From positions 62,001 to 126,000 of the forward strand of contig JALEFY010000030.1 in assembly GCA_022760435.1 (NCBI GenBank): a stretch of 64,000 bases of DNA. The letters are read 5' to 3'. This document shows positions 1 through 8,770 of the stretch, in pieces; position 1 is the stretch's first letter; each line of letters opens with the position of its first letter. The notes under the pieces are model-generated. The model ran no database searches, had not been told where the DNA came from, and worked only from the letters and a program-made list of their open reading frames with translations. The stretch comes from Neomegalonema sp. (GTDB lineage: Bacteria > Pseudomonadota > Alphaproteobacteria > Rhodobacterales > Rhodobacteraceae). Both the position numbers and the translations under genes were made by a program.

Positions 1-122
1 TCGCTGCGCTGCATCCTGTGAACCGGCCGTTTCGGGCGGCCTTCAATCAGAGGAAGGAGGCTGCGATCTCGTGCCCCTCATGCGGCGGTGGAGCCGGTCC
101 GGGGCGGGCGCAGGAGTTCTGC

Positions 123-148
123 CTTCCGCATGCCTAACGGTGCGGAAG
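123..148. terminator. Inverted repeat, possible terminator of the TPR gene
   Basis: Eight-base arms (CTTCCGCA and TGCGGAAG) flank a 10-base loop. The repeat lies about 70 bases past the stop of the leftward TPR gene. There is no clear T-run on the minus strand, so termination is inferred from the position and the stem only. Confidence 0.35.
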
Positions 149-216
149 TGAAAAGGTTGCATTGCAGATGCGTAATTTTTGCTGCGCCGCGGGAGGGAGA
201 CGCGGTGCGCGGAGGG

Positions 217-681
217 CTAGATCAGGTCGGGCTCGTCAAAGGCAAACTCGAAAACCCGCCCCGCCTGCTGTTTGGGAATGACGCTCAAGCGCGGGGTGAC
301 CGCACGGATCTCATCGCGGATCGCGCCATCGCTCGGGGCGAGCTGCTGGGCGCGGCGCAGGCTCCAGATCGCACCGGCATAGTCGCCCTGCATCCGGCGC
401 AGCGCACCCAGATGCCGATGCACATGCGCGTCATTGGGGTTGAGCTTGAGAGCGATCTGATAGGCCCGCATGGCCTTGTCGACTTGCTTGGTCTGCGTCA
501 GGGCATGGCCATAAGCGACCCAATGCGCGGGGTCATCATGATGCCAGCCAAGTGCCTTGTCGAAATGATCGACCGCGGTTCTCCACTGCGCATTCAGCAC
601 CGCCTGATGGGCGCGATCGAGATGGCGTGCCGCCAGATGTTTGCGGATGAAGGCGGGTGCAAGCGCGATCAGTTTCGCCAT
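217..681 (-). CDS. Tetratricopeptide-repeat protein
   Basis: A 154-residue protein with at least two consecutive TPR-like helix pairs at roughly residues 25-58 and 58-92, including the typical pattern A..Y..AL.L.P.D at 73-86, and a third degenerate unit to about 125. There is no signal peptide or membrane segment, so a cytoplasmic scaffold role is likely. TPR proteins bind partner proteins; the partner here is unknown. The ATG at 681 follows a G-rich stretch that may serve as a ribosome site. The gene stands alone, divergent from the TerC gene. The short acidic tail ends in EPDLI. Specific function not assignable. Confidence 0.75.
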   Translation of the reverse strand: MAKLIALAPAFIRKHLAARHLDRAHQAVLNAQWRTAVDHFDKALGWHHDDPAHWVAYGHALTQTKQVDKAMRAYQIALKLNPNDAHVHRHLGALRRMQGDYAGAIWSLRRAQQLAPSDGAIRDEIRAVTPRLSVIPKQQAGRVFEFAFDEPDLI

Positions 682-908
682 GACGGGGGTCCCCTGTTTT
701 CTCCAATGGCCTCAATCGACCGAACCAGACTGCCCTCACGCTCCCTCAGACCATGGCTAGCCTGCTTGATGCGAAGGCTCAAGGCGAAGGTTCAGCGGCA
801 AGCAGCGATGGTCTTCGGGCAGTGGCTTTGATATCAGGCCGTTGTGATGGGCAGGGCACAGTGATGCGTCAGCGCGTTTCTGCGTCCGAGACAAGAAGGG
901 GCCGAGAA

Positions 909-1709
909 ATGGCAGATTTGTTTACAATCGAGAATGCCGCCAACCTGATGGTGTTGATTTTCCTGCAAGCCGTGCTCGGCTTTGACAATCTTCTCTACAT
1001 CTCGATCGAATCGCGCCGCGCGCCGACCGATCAGCAGGCAAAGGTGCGGCAGATGGGGATCATCATCGCCGTGGTCCTGCGTCTCGTGTTGCTGTTCACG
1101 ATGATCCAGCTTTTGCAATCGCTCAAATTCACCCTGTTCGATTTTGGCGAGGGCGGCTGGATCGAGGGCACTTTCGATTTCGAGAGCGTGGTGTTTATTT
1201 TCGGGGGCGGTTTCATCATGTATACCGCGATCAAGGAGATCCACCACCTGTTGGCTATTCAGCATCTTGATGTGGATGTTGAGAACCGCGTTCCAAAATC
1301 CGCCAATGCGGTGATCTTCATGATTGTTCTGATGAACCTGATCTTCAGCTTTGACTCGATCCTGTCGGCTCTGGCGATCACGGAAGTCTTCGCAGTTCTT
1401 GCCGCCGCGATCATCACTTCGGGGATCTTGATGCTGGTGCTCGCGGACCGGGTCTCGAAATTCATCGAGAAGAACCGCATGTATGAGGTTCTGGGGCTTT
1501 TCATTCTGCTGTTGGTCGGGGTTTTGCTGCTCTCGGATGGCGGTGAACATGCGCATCTGAAATTCTTTGGCTACTCGGTCGAGGCGATGTCGAAGACGAC
1601 CTTCTATTTCTCGGTGGCGATGATGGTCATTCTCGATGTGATCCAGAGCCGCTATCAGCGCAAATTGCTGGCGCAAAAGGCCGCTGAGGCCCAAGCTGGG
1701 CATGCCTGA
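909..1709 (+). CDS. TerC/Alx-family integral membrane protein
   Basis: A 266-residue protein with about seven hydrophobic segments. It has the two family signatures with membrane aspartates, GFDNLLYIS near residues 24-32 and FSFDSILSAL near residue 140. TerC/Alx proteins are inner-membrane proteins, several of which are linked to manganese export or tellurite resistance; the substrate here cannot be read from sequence. The frame is open from 753, but the ATG at 909 starts the conserved part and follows an AAGAAGGGG ribosome site. The C-terminus is charged and cytoplasmic. No partner genes are adjacent. Confidence 0.88.
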   Translation: MADLFTIENAANLMVLIFLQAVLGFDNLLYISIESRRAPTDQQAKVRQMGIIIAVVLRLVLLFTMIQLLQSLKFTLFDFGEGGWIEGTFDFESVVFIFGGGFIMYTAIKEIHHLLAIQHLDVDVENRVPKSANAVIFMIVLMNLIFSFDSILSALAITEVFAVLAAAIITSGILMLVLADRVSKFIEKNRMYEVLGLFILLLVGVLLLSDGGEHAHLKFFGYSVEAMSKTTFYFSVAMMVILDVIQSRYQRKLLAQKAAEAQAGHA

Positions 1710-1805
1710 GGCGCCCTCACACCGGCCATTGGCGCGTGAAACGGGGGGGGCGCGCTAACGGTTCGGTGGGGAATTGGCGTTAAAGTAACACGCAATCAAA
1801 AGAGC

Positions 1806-1847
1806 GCCTGACCGAACGCCGCCGGGGCGAAATTTCATCGGTCAGGC
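1806..1847. repeat. Inverted repeat with 10-bp arms
   Basis: GCCTGACCGA and TCGGTCAGGC are perfect inverted arms around a 22-base centre, about 100 bases after the TerC gene. The repeat could be a transcription terminator for terC or an operator for the next gene; no T-run follows. Confidence 0.4.
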
Positions 1848-1905
1848 CGCCAAACATCGTAACTTAATGCGTGATTCGTCGCCTTTTCGGCGGATCGCGT
1901 TACGT

Positions 1906-1938
1906 GTCATCTTGGGATGTGTGTCGTCATCTTGGGAT
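1906..1938 (+). repeat. 13-bp direct repeat, two copies 20 bp apart
   Basis: GTCATCTTGGGAT occurs at 1906-1918 and 1926-1938, on nearly the same helical face (20-bp period), about 50 bases upstream of the DUF4177-like gene. This fits a pair of regulator half-sites, but no regulator can be named. Confidence 0.4.
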
Positions 1939-1986
1939 TTTGTGATCCTGACATGTTGTCTAGGGGTCGTGGCCAGGGGTAGTGGG

Positions 1987-2412
1987 ATGAGCGGGTTCAA
2001 ATCTTCGGGTCCTGTCGAATACAAGACCGTGGCCATGCCGCAGGAAATCCGTGGCCGCCGCAAGCGCCGCCAAAGCCGCGCCGAGATGATTGCCGAAACC
2101 GTAGCCGGCGTCATCAATCAAGAGGCGCAGCAGGGCTGGCATTATGTCGGGACCGACACGTTCACCTGCTGGGAGCGCCCGTTCTTTCTCGCGCGTAAGG
2201 AAATGATCACCTACACCGTGATGATCTTCTCGCGCCCGGCCAAGGCGGTGGGCGAGACCAAAACCCTTGCCGCTGGCGATCCATCCGCAACGCCGCTGAT
2301 CCGCTCGGTCAAGGCGGAGCGGACGGACCCGATCTCGGACGAGATTGACGAGCGTGCAAAGGCTGCGCAGATGATCTCAAGAATGGCGGCCAAGTTCAGC
2401 ACGAAGGGCTAA
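1987..2412 (+). CDS. Small DUF4177-like protein
   Basis: A 141-residue protein. The N-terminal half (YKTVAMP near residue 11, then E.IN..AQQGWHYVGTDTFTCWERPFF) resembles DUF4177, a short alpha/beta domain of unknown function. The frame is open from 1867, but the ATG at 1987 begins just before the conserved part and follows a GGGG-containing leader. The basic stretch RGRRKRRQSR near residues 22-31 could bind nucleic acid. The C-terminus is a polar helix. Function unknown; the family match is from memory of the motif. Confidence 0.6.
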   Translation: MSGFKSSGPVEYKTVAMPQEIRGRRKRRQSRAEMIAETVAGVINQEAQQGWHYVGTDTFTCWERPFFLARKEMITYTVMIFSRPAKAVGETKTLAAGDPSATPLIRSVKAERTDPISDEIDERAKAAQMISRMAAKFSTKG

Positions 2413-2470
2413 GGCAATCGCGCCAGAGTGCACCTTGCTGCGTGCAGGCGCTTGAGCGATGTGCGGTGGC

Positions 2471-2641
2471 TCAGTCGTCGCCGCCGGTGACCGCATCCGC
2501 TGCCCCGCCCACCACATCGGTCGCGACGCCGACCGTGGTTCCAACGACATCCGCAGTCACGGAAACCGCTGTATCAACGGCGGAAACAACCGCGCATCCG
2601 CTCAAGAGCAGCGCCAAGGCGCCAATGGTTGCGTATTTCAT
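2471..2641 (-). CDS. Small lipoprotein
   Basis: A 56-residue protein with a type II signal peptide: a positively charged start, a hydrophobic core and the lipobox LLSGC, so the mature lipoprotein begins at Cys16. The mature part is rich in Val, Ala, Thr and Asp and ends GGDD. The frame is open further upstream, but the ATG at 2641 gives a normal signal peptide. Small lipoproteins of this composition are common in alphaproteobacteria. Function unknown. Confidence 0.6.
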   Translation of the reverse strand: MKYATIGALALLLSGCAVVSAVDTAVSVTADVVGTTVGVATDVVGGAADAVTGGDD

Positions 2642-2724
2642 CCCTGCACTCGCTTTCGCAAAAACCAAGTTTCCTTGCCTATCGCTCTATAGACTTAATA
2701 ATGGCTTAAGTCTGGCGGCCCGCG

Positions 2725-3198
2725 TCACACGAGCATCTTGGGCTCTTCATAGGCGACCAGATCACCGCGCGCGGCACTCCAGTCGGCGAGTTCAAAGACC
2801 CCGATGGCCGCGGTCGCAAACCGCAATTGGCGCCCGCACAGCATGTGCGCATAGGCTTGTGTGCTTGGATTGTGGCCCACAACCAGCAGGGTGTTCAATT
2901 GCGCGTCGGTTTGCGCAACGGCGGCGGCGATATCCTGGGGGCGACATTCGTAGAGATCGGGCCGGGTCTTGGTCGAGACCGCATTGGGCAGCAAGGGACA
3001 AAGCCGCGCCCAGGTCTGCTGCGTGCGCAGCGCGCTCGAGATCAGGGCGTGATCGATCAGCCATTCCTGCTCAGCCAGCCAGGCCCCCATCAGCGGTGCT
3101 GCCAGCCTGCCGCGTTGATTGAGCGGACGGTCATGATCGCTGCGGCCGGGCGCTGACCAGTCGGACTTGGCGTGACGCATCAGGATCAGCCGTTTCAT
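2725..3198 (-). CDS. sixA: SixA-type histidine phosphatase
   Basis: A 157-residue phosphoglycerate-mutase-fold protein. The catalytic RHG-type motif appears as RHA at residues 8-10 (His9 is the phospho-accepting residue), and the second His lies in VVGHNPS (His109). The length and the start MKRLILMRHAKSDW match SixA phosphohistidine phosphatases, which dephosphorylate HPt domains or phosphotransferase-system proteins. No histidine kinase is nearby, so the target is unknown. The ATG at 3198 follows AAGGACGAG. It is co-oriented with the secreted-protein gene upstream (3241-3801). Confidence 0.85.
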   Translation of the reverse strand: MKRLILMRHAKSDWSAPGRSDHDRPLNQRGRLAAPLMGAWLAEQEWLIDHALISSALRTQQTWARLCPLLPNAVSTKTRPDLYECRPQDIAAAVAQTDAQLNTLLVVGHNPSTQAYAHMLCGRQLRFATAAIGVFELADWSAARGDLVAYEEPKMLV

Positions 3199-3240
3199 TG
3201 CACTCGTCCTTCTTGTCCTTTGGGCGCTGGGGCGGGGTGG

Positions 3241-3801
3241 TCAGTCGCGCGAGCGGCGGATCATCTCGCGCATGATTTCGGCGGCCTGCTCGGCCTCATC
3301 GCGGCTCTTGTAATTGAAGAAGAAGAACCCGCCAGACACGGGCTCGAAGCCGCCATCATCGGTTGCCTGGGCGATGCAGGCTGCGATGCAGCGCACGGTG
3401 AGTACCGGCGATTTTCCGGAGGAGCATTCGAAGACCTCGACGGCAACCTTCTCGCGCAGGAGCGGAACGACCAGCCGGTAGCGATCGACTTTGCCTTTGG
3501 TGGTGAACTCATCGACCTGCATGATCCGCTCATGGCGCGGCGCGCTTGCTGGCCAATCATAGCTGATCGCGACATCGGCAAGCTCCAGCACGCGCTCCTT
3601 TGACAGGCAGAAAAAGTCGCCATGCTGGGTTTCGTAGTGCTCGGCGAATCGTTGGCGCATCTCGCTCATGGACGCGGCCTGAGCGGCAGGGCTCAGGACC
3701 AGCAAGGCCGTCGCCAATGCGCTGGCAAATGCGTTTTTGGATCGCCGCCATGACCCTTTGTGCTGCCAATTCCTGAACTTGAAAGGCACGACCGCCCCCA
3801 T
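3241..3801 (-). CDS. Exported protein of unknown function
   Basis: A 186-residue protein with a basic N-terminus, a hydrophobic segment at about residues 26-40 and a signal-peptidase I site after AQA near residue 42. The mature part has four cysteines, two close together in VRCIAACIAQ, which suggests a disulfide-bonded periplasmic protein. The ATG at 3801 gives a rather long n-region and lacks a strong ribosome site, so the true start may be internal. No family recognised. Confidence 0.6.
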   Translation of the reverse strand: MGAVVPFKFRNWQHKGSWRRSKNAFASALATALLVLSPAAQAASMSEMRQRFAEHYETQHGDFFCLSKERVLELADVAISYDWPASAPRHERIMQVDEFTTKGKVDRYRLVVPLLREKVAVEVFECSSGKSPVLTVRCIAACIAQATDDGGFEPVSGGFFFFNYKSRDEAEQAAEIMREMIRRSRD

Positions 3802-4047
3802 TCACTTCGCCGCTCGCTTGCCCTGCGCTCAGCTCGCTTCGATTAATCCTGTTTGCTTCCTGCTGGCTACCTTGTGCCCGGCGGATTGGCAATTCCTGTC
3901 CCCGACAATGGGCAAGCTGACGCGGATCTGTTGCTGCGTGAAAGAGGGCGGGTGCGCGCGTGAAAACCCCTCACAAGGAAAGGGGATTTGCAGCGCCGCC
4001 GCAAAAGCCTATGTCAGGCTACGGATTTTTGTTCAGGAGGACCCAAA

Positions 4048-4707
4048 ATGGCGCTGCGCATCAATGACACCGCTCCGGATTTTACCGCCCAAACCACCGA
4101 AGGCACGCTCAGCTTTCATGACTGGATCGGCGATGGCTGGGCGGTGATGTTCTCTCACCCCAAGGATTTCACCCCGGTCTGCACCACCGAGCTTGGCTGC
4201 ATGGCTGGCCTCGCCGATGAGTTCGCCAAGCGCGGCGTGAAGATCATTGGCATCTCGGTCGATCCGGTCGAGGATCACCAGAAATGGAAATCCGACATCG
4301 CGACCGTTACCGGGCATGATGTGAAATACCCGCTGATCGCCGATACCGATCTGGCCGTGGCCAAACTCTACAACATGCTTCCCGCCACCGAGGGCGACAG
4401 CGCCGCCGGGCGTACCGCTGCCGATAATGCGACCGTGCGCACGGTATTCGTCATTGGGCCGGACAAGAAGATCAAGCTCTCGCTGACCTACCCGATGACC
4501 ACCGGGCGCAATTTCAACGAGATCCTGCGCGCGATCGATTCGATCCAGCTCACCGCCAAGCATAAGGTTGCGACCCCGGCGCAATGGCAGCCGGGCGATG
4601 AGGTGATCATCGTTCCTTCGGTCTCCGATGAGGAAGCGAAAGTCGCGCATCCCGATGGCTGGACCGCCAAGGTGCCTTACGTTCGGATGACCAAGCAGCC
4701 GCAATAA
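4048..4707 (+). CDS. 1-Cys peroxiredoxin (Prx6 type)
   Basis: A 219-residue peroxiredoxin. The peroxidatic cysteine is Cys45 in DFTPVCTTELG, and Pro and Thr of the P-T-C pocket precede it. There is no conserved resolving cysteine at the usual C-terminal place. The long C-terminal domain with WQPGDEVIIVP and DGW..KVPY is typical of the Prx6 subfamily. It reduces hydrogen peroxide and alkyl hydroperoxides in the cytoplasm. The frame is open from 3988, but the ATG at 4048 has an AGGAGG ribosome site at 4035-4040. Monocistronic. Confidence 0.93.
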   Translation: MALRINDTAPDFTAQTTEGTLSFHDWIGDGWAVMFSHPKDFTPVCTTELGCMAGLADEFAKRGVKIIGISVDPVEDHQKWKSDIATVTGHDVKYPLIADTDLAVAKLYNMLPATEGDSAAGRTAADNATVRTVFVIGPDKKIKLSLTYPMTTGRNFNEILRAIDSIQLTAKHKVATPAQWQPGDEVIIVPSVSDEEAKVAHPDGWTAKVPYVRMTKQPQ

Positions 4708-4837
4708 CCCGGCTGTTTTGCCTTGCTGAGGACGCTCTTGCTCGCGTCTTCGGCAAGGCCTCTAATAAGCGCAAACCGGGCTATGCTTGCGCCCGGATTG
4801 CCGCACGCTGACCACATTCGCGCGGATAGTGGTCGCC

Positions 4838-6010
4838 ATGAGAATGACGCGCCGCCTCGACATCTCTGGTTTGCTTGCCTGCTTTCTGGCTCTGTCATGC
4901 GCCAGCATCGCCCATGCGCGCGCTGAGGATCTTCGCGACGAGGATCTGCCCGCCATGCTCTGCGGCAGCCCGGCGGTGATCGAGCGCCCCGCGGCATCAG
5001 CGAGCGGTTTCTCCCCCACAGCGGTCGATCCTCAGATCCCGTGGATGGCCAAGCTGGAGATTGTCGAGCAGATCCTGCCGGGCGGGGTCGAGGTCATGGG
5101 CAATTGCGGCGGAGCCGTGATTGGACCGCGCTTGGTCGTCACCGCGGCGCATTGCGTGCATGGTGCTGATTGGCAGTCGATCCGCATCACCATGGGGGAT
5201 CGCAATGTAGATGGGGCCAAGGCCCTGCGCCGCACCGCGCGGCGGGCGCTCTGCCATGCCGATTATCGCGCCGACAGTCTGGACAATGACATCGCACTCA
5301 TTGAGCTCGATGCGCCCTTGCCAGCGGATTTCCCGCTTCTGCGGATCGCGAGCGCGGACGAACTGTCGGGGCTGGAGCGCGGCGATCCTGCGCTCTCCGC
5401 CGGATGGGCGCGGGGCAAGGGCGGTGCTTCGATGTCGCGCCTGCTGCGCCGCACCCCCTTGCGGCTCGTGGATCCGGCGCGGGTCGGGCGGTCTGGCGGA
5501 ACCAAGATGGTTGCGGCGCCCGATCGTGATCGGCCCAGCCTGTGCCTTGGCGATAGCGGCGGCCCGCTGATCGCCGATGCGGGGCAGGGGCCTGCCTTGA
5601 TCGGCGTCTTCTCGAATGTCGATGCGCTCGTCGATCCGCGCACGGGCGTGGTGCACGAATTGTGTTCGGGCTTTGAGGCGCGCTCCTATTTCACCTCTCT
5701 GATCGGATTGCGCGGCTGGCTTGAGCAGACGGCCGCCCGCATGAGCGCCGCTCTCGCAGCGCCTCTCAGAGTGCAAGAGCACTTTCCTCACGCGAAAGCA
5801 GGCCTTAAGTTGAACCGGTGTTCCAATGAGAGTGGAAATGATGCGCACGCCTCGCCCGTTGCTGATTGCCCTGATGCTCGTAAGCCTGCCGGGGCTTTCG
5901 GCTTGCTCGAATTTCAAGGCTCTGTTCGGCTCAGACCAGCCGCAGGCAACGCCTACGCCTTCCGCTCCGGCGCCGACCGCACCGACACCGGCATTGCCCG
6001 AGATCCTTGA
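4838..6010 (+). CDS. Secreted trypsin-like serine protease
   Basis: A 390-residue chymotrypsin-fold protease with a signal peptide ending AHA near residue 27. The triad is His105 (TAAHCV), Asp151 (DNDIALIELD) and Ser240 (GDSGGPL). Paired cysteines suggest a periplasmic or secreted enzyme. The ATG at 4838 is preferred over the TTG at 4787 because it gives a clean signal peptide. The protease domain ends near residue 305. The last 85 or so residues are low in homology-like features, and the final 62 codons overlap the next gene in another frame. The natural stop may have been lost, or a frameshift may have occurred, near 5760-5830. Confidence 0.85.
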   Translation: MRMTRRLDISGLLACFLALSCASIAHARAEDLRDEDLPAMLCGSPAVIERPAASASGFSPTAVDPQIPWMAKLEIVEQILPGGVEVMGNCGGAVIGPRLVVTAAHCVHGADWQSIRITMGDRNVDGAKALRRTARRALCHADYRADSLDNDIALIELDAPLPADFPLLRIASADELSGLERGDPALSAGWARGKGGASMSRLLRRTPLRLVDPARVGRSGGTKMVAAPDRDRPSLCLGDSGGPLIADAGQGPALIGVFSNVDALVDPRTGVVHELCSGFEARSYFTSLIGLRGWLEQTAARMSAALAAPLRVQEHFPHAKAGLKLNRCSNESGNDAHASPVADCPDARKPAGAFGLLEFQGSVRLRPAAGNAYAFRSGADRTDTGIARDP

Positions 6011-7112
6011 GCCCCTGCCAGCGCCGCCGGGCAGCGGTGCGGCGCCGGTGGAGCCCGATATCGGAGGGCCGGGCGCGCCGATCGGTTCCGATCCCCTCGT
6101 GCCAGAGCCGATCGAGCCGGACCCTGCTGCGCCCGAGGCCACCGATCTCGATCCCCCGGCTCTGGATCCCGGCGCTTTCCCTGTCCCGGATCCCGGGCAA
6201 GCCGCCTTGACCCAGGCGCTGGCGATGGTGGGGGCGCAGCGTTGCCTTGGCGACCTGAACGCAGCTCCGCGTCGGCTCGATGCACCGCTGTCCGAGCAGG
6301 ACCGCCTCGATCCGCGCCGTCAGCCGGTGGCGGTGATCGGCGGCATCGCTGCTCAGTTGGAGGATTATCCCGGGATCGTGAAGCTGGAGACGGTCACGCC
6401 GCTTTCTGAGGGCAGCACCGCCTTTTCAGGCTGTGGCGGCGTGTTGATCGCGCCCGATTGGGTGCTTACTGCCGCCCATTGCGTGCCGCCGGTCGATGAT
6501 CCATCGGGCGGTTGGTCCTGGGTGGAGGTGAGCGCGGGCGCCACCTATCGTTGGTCGCCGCAGCGGGTCTCGCGCTTTGCCCGTCAGGCGATCTGCCATA
6601 GCGATTTCCGCCGCGAGGGCCTGGGCGATCTGCGCGGCGATATTGCGCTGATCAAGCTCGAGCAACCGATCATCGGCCTGCCGACCGCCGCCATTGCGCC
6701 GCCGGAAGTGTTCGACCAACTCGGGGCGAGTACCCGGATCTTTGGCGCTGGCTGGGGAACGACGCAGCTCAATGAGATCGGCATGCCCGATCAGACCGCG
6801 ACCGATCTGCAAAGCGTCGAGCTGCGCTTGCTGGGGCGGGAACTGACCTTCCTGACCGTGCGCGGCGCGGCGACCCGGCCCGCCGGGGTCTGCACCGGCG
6901 ATAGCGGCGGTCCGCTGATGACCGGGCTTGGGGAAGGTGCGCAAGTGCTTGGGGTTTTGTCCAATAACGATGCCAATCCCGATGCGCCTTTCGGCTTTCC
7001 CTTCGCCGATTGTCAGCGCGAGGGCTTTCCCGCCCGCTTCACCGATCTGTCGCGTTATCGCGATTGGGTGACGGATGTGATGACGGTCTGCGCGGCGCAG
7101 GGCGGCTGCTGA
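5826..7112 (+). CDS. Lipoprotein trypsin-like serine protease
   Basis: A 428-residue protein. The type II signal peptide has lipobox LSAC (lipidated Cys27). Then comes a long Pro/Ala/Asp-rich linker to about residue 125, then a chymotrypsin-fold domain with His218 (TAAHCV), Asp272 (GDIALIKLE) and Ser360 (GDSGGPL). It is probably tethered to the outer membrane with the linker extending the protease into the periplasm. It is a paralogue of the preceding protease in the same direction. In-frame ATGs at 5838 and 5841 are equally possible starts. Confidence 0.85.
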   Translation: MRVEMMRTPRPLLIALMLVSLPGLSACSNFKALFGSDQPQATPTPSAPAPTAPTPALPEILEPLPAPPGSGAAPVEPDIGGPGAPIGSDPLVPEPIEPDPAAPEATDLDPPALDPGAFPVPDPGQAALTQALAMVGAQRCLGDLNAAPRRLDAPLSEQDRLDPRRQPVAVIGGIAAQLEDYPGIVKLETVTPLSEGSTAFSGCGGVLIAPDWVLTAAHCVPPVDDPSGGWSWVEVSAGATYRWSPQRVSRFARQAICHSDFRREGLGDLRGDIALIKLEQPIIGLPTAAIAPPEVFDQLGASTRIFGAGWGTTQLNEIGMPDQTATDLQSVELRLLGRELTFLTVRGAATRPAGVCTGDSGGPLMTGLGEGAQVLGVLSNNDANPDAPFGFPFADCQREGFPARFTDLSRYRDWVTDVMTVCAAQGGC

Positions 7113-7118
7113 GGTCGC

Positions 7119-7937
7119 CTAGAGATAGCCCAGCCCCTTGAAGCTGACCTCGCCGGCCTTGCCGATGATGAGATGCTCGTGCAGAACCACGCCGATCGTC
7201 GTCAGCGCGGCCTTGACCTGCTCGGTCATCGCGATATCCGCTCGCGAGGGCGTGGGATCGCCCGAGGGGTGGTTATGGACCATGATGATCGCCGTGGCGT
7301 TGAGGGCGATGGCCCGGCGCACCACCTCGCGCGGGAAGACCTGCACCTGATCGATGGTCCCCTCCGATTGCACCTCATCGGCGATGAGCCGGTTCTGCTT
7401 GTCGAGAAACAGCAGCCGGAATTGCTCAACCGGCTGATGCGCCATGGCGGCGCGGCAATAATCTACCAGCGCGCGGCTTGAGGAAATCTCGGTGCGATCA
7501 AGGATCTGGGTGCGCACCAGTGAGTGGGCTGCGGCCTCGATGATCTTGAACTCGCAGATCGCCGCCTCGCCAAGCCCGCCGATCTCGCGCAGTTGATCAG
7601 GACTGGCCGAGAGCGCCGCCGCCATCGAGCCGAAACGTTCGATCAGCTTCTTTGCCAGCGGTTTCACATCGCGGCGCGGAATGGCGCGAAACAGGATCAG
7701 TTCAAGCAGCTCATATTCGGCGACGGCATCAGCGCCGCCTTGCCGGAAGCGGGTGCGCAGGCGGTCGCGATGACCATGGCGGTGGTCGATCGGCGCGGCG
7801 TTTGGCTCGGAACTGGCGGATTTGGGGGCCGGTTCTTGCGGCAGCGCATCGCCGAACAGGTTCGCGGCCTCCTGAGCACCGGTCAGGCTCTCACGCTTCG
7901 CCGCCGCCCCCTTTTTGCGCCCCTTCGCCCCCGCCAT
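7119..7937 (-). CDS. radC: RadC-family JAB-domain protein
   Basis: A 272-residue protein. A helix-hairpin-helix-like region (about residues 80-130, GGLGEA at 120-125) is followed by a JAB/MPN domain with the full metal motif: Glu188, His221, His223, Ser231 and Asp234 (HNHPSGD...SRAD). RadC-family proteins are widespread; their old link to DNA repair is disputed, and a metal-dependent nuclease or isopeptidase-like activity is possible. The N-terminal 50 residues are basic and disordered-looking. It lies just downstream of map in the same direction (8-base gap), in the order sfsA-map-radC. Confidence 0.9.
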   Translation of the reverse strand: MAGAKGRKKGAAAKRESLTGAQEAANLFGDALPQEPAPKSASSEPNAAPIDHRHGHRDRLRTRFRQGGADAVAEYELLELILFRAIPRRDVKPLAKKLIERFGSMAAALSASPDQLREIGGLGEAAICEFKIIEAAAHSLVRTQILDRTEISSSRALVDYCRAAMAHQPVEQFRLLFLDKQNRLIADEVQSEGTIDQVQVFPREVVRRAIALNATAIIMVHNHPSGDPTPSRADIAMTEQVKAALTTIGVVLHEHLIIGKAGEVSFKGLGYL

Positions 7938-7945
7938 TGGCTGGC

Positions 7946-8770
7946 TCAGCGGGGCCAGGTCGGATGAAAGCGGCCCTGCGGCGACAGGGTGAAGATCTCG
8001 TACCCGTCCTCGGTCACGCCGATCGAGTGCTCGAATTGCGCCGAAAGCGACTTGTCGCGGGTCACGGCGGTCCAGCCATCGGCGAGGATCTTGGTTGCGG
8101 GCTTGCCCAGATTGATCATCGGCTCGATGGTGAAGAACATGCCCGGTTCCATCACCGGCCCAGTGCCGGGCTTGCCAAAATGCATGACCGAGGGGCTGTC
8201 ATGGAACACCCGTCCAAGCCCATGCCCGCAAAAATCGCGCACCACGCCGCAGCGCTCGGCCTCGGCATAGGTCTGGATCGCATGGCCGATATCGCCAAAG
8301 GTCGCGCCGGGCTTGACCACCGCGATCCCGCGCATGAGCGATTCGTGGGTAATGTCGATCAGCCGCTCGGCCTTGCGATTGGGTTTGCCTGCGACATACA
8401 TCCGGCTGGTATCGCCATACCAACCATCGACGATGGTGGTCACATCGATATTGAGGACATCGCCATCGCGCAGCGCCTTGTCTCCCGGGATGCCGTGGCA
8501 GACGACGTGATTGATCGAGATGCAGCTCGATCGGGTATAGCCGCGATAACCCAGCGTCGCCGGAATCGCGCCAGCGGCGGTGATGAATTCATAGATCCGC
8601 TCGTCAAGCTCGATGGTCTTGACCCCGGGGCGCACATGTTCGGCGATCATGTCGAGGGTTTGCGCAGCAAGCTTGCCTGCCACACGCATGCCCTCGAAAT
8701 CAGCCGCGGTGTGGAGCTTGATCCCGTCCGCCGTCCGATCGACGTCCTTTCGCATGAACAACTCCGTCAT
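7946..8770 (-). CDS. map: Methionine aminopeptidase, type I
   Basis: A 274-residue pita-bread-fold enzyme that removes the initiator Met from new proteins. The five dinuclear-metal ligands are visible: Asp109, Asp120, His183, Glu216 and Glu247. The substrate-site His is in INHVVCHG (residues 87-93). The length fits the type Ia family. It overlaps sfsA by four bases (ATGA-type), so the two are translationally coupled, and radC follows. Essential housekeeping gene. Confidence 0.95.
   Translation of the reverse strand: MTELFMRKDVDRTADGIKLHTAADFEGMRVAGKLAAQTLDMIAEHVRPGVKTIELDERIYEFITAAGAIPATLGYRGYTRSSCISINHVVCHGIPGDKALRDGDVLNIDVTTIVDGWYGDTSRMYVAGKPNRKAERLIDITHESLMRGIAVVKPGATFGDIGHAIQTYAEAERCGVVRDFCGHGLGRVFHDSPSVMHFGKPGTGPVMEPGMFFTIEPMINLGKPATKILADGWTAVTRDKSLSAQFEHSIGVTEDGYEIFTLSPQGRFHPTWPR

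Noticed and set aside
20-150. Possible structured RNA (for example SRP RNA) at the window start
   Set aside because: The conserved SRP GGAAGCAGCC-type core is missing; only two short hairpins are seen.
4997-6142. Minus-strand open frame of 381 codons across the protease genes
   Set aside because: Shadow of two proteases with intact catalytic triads.
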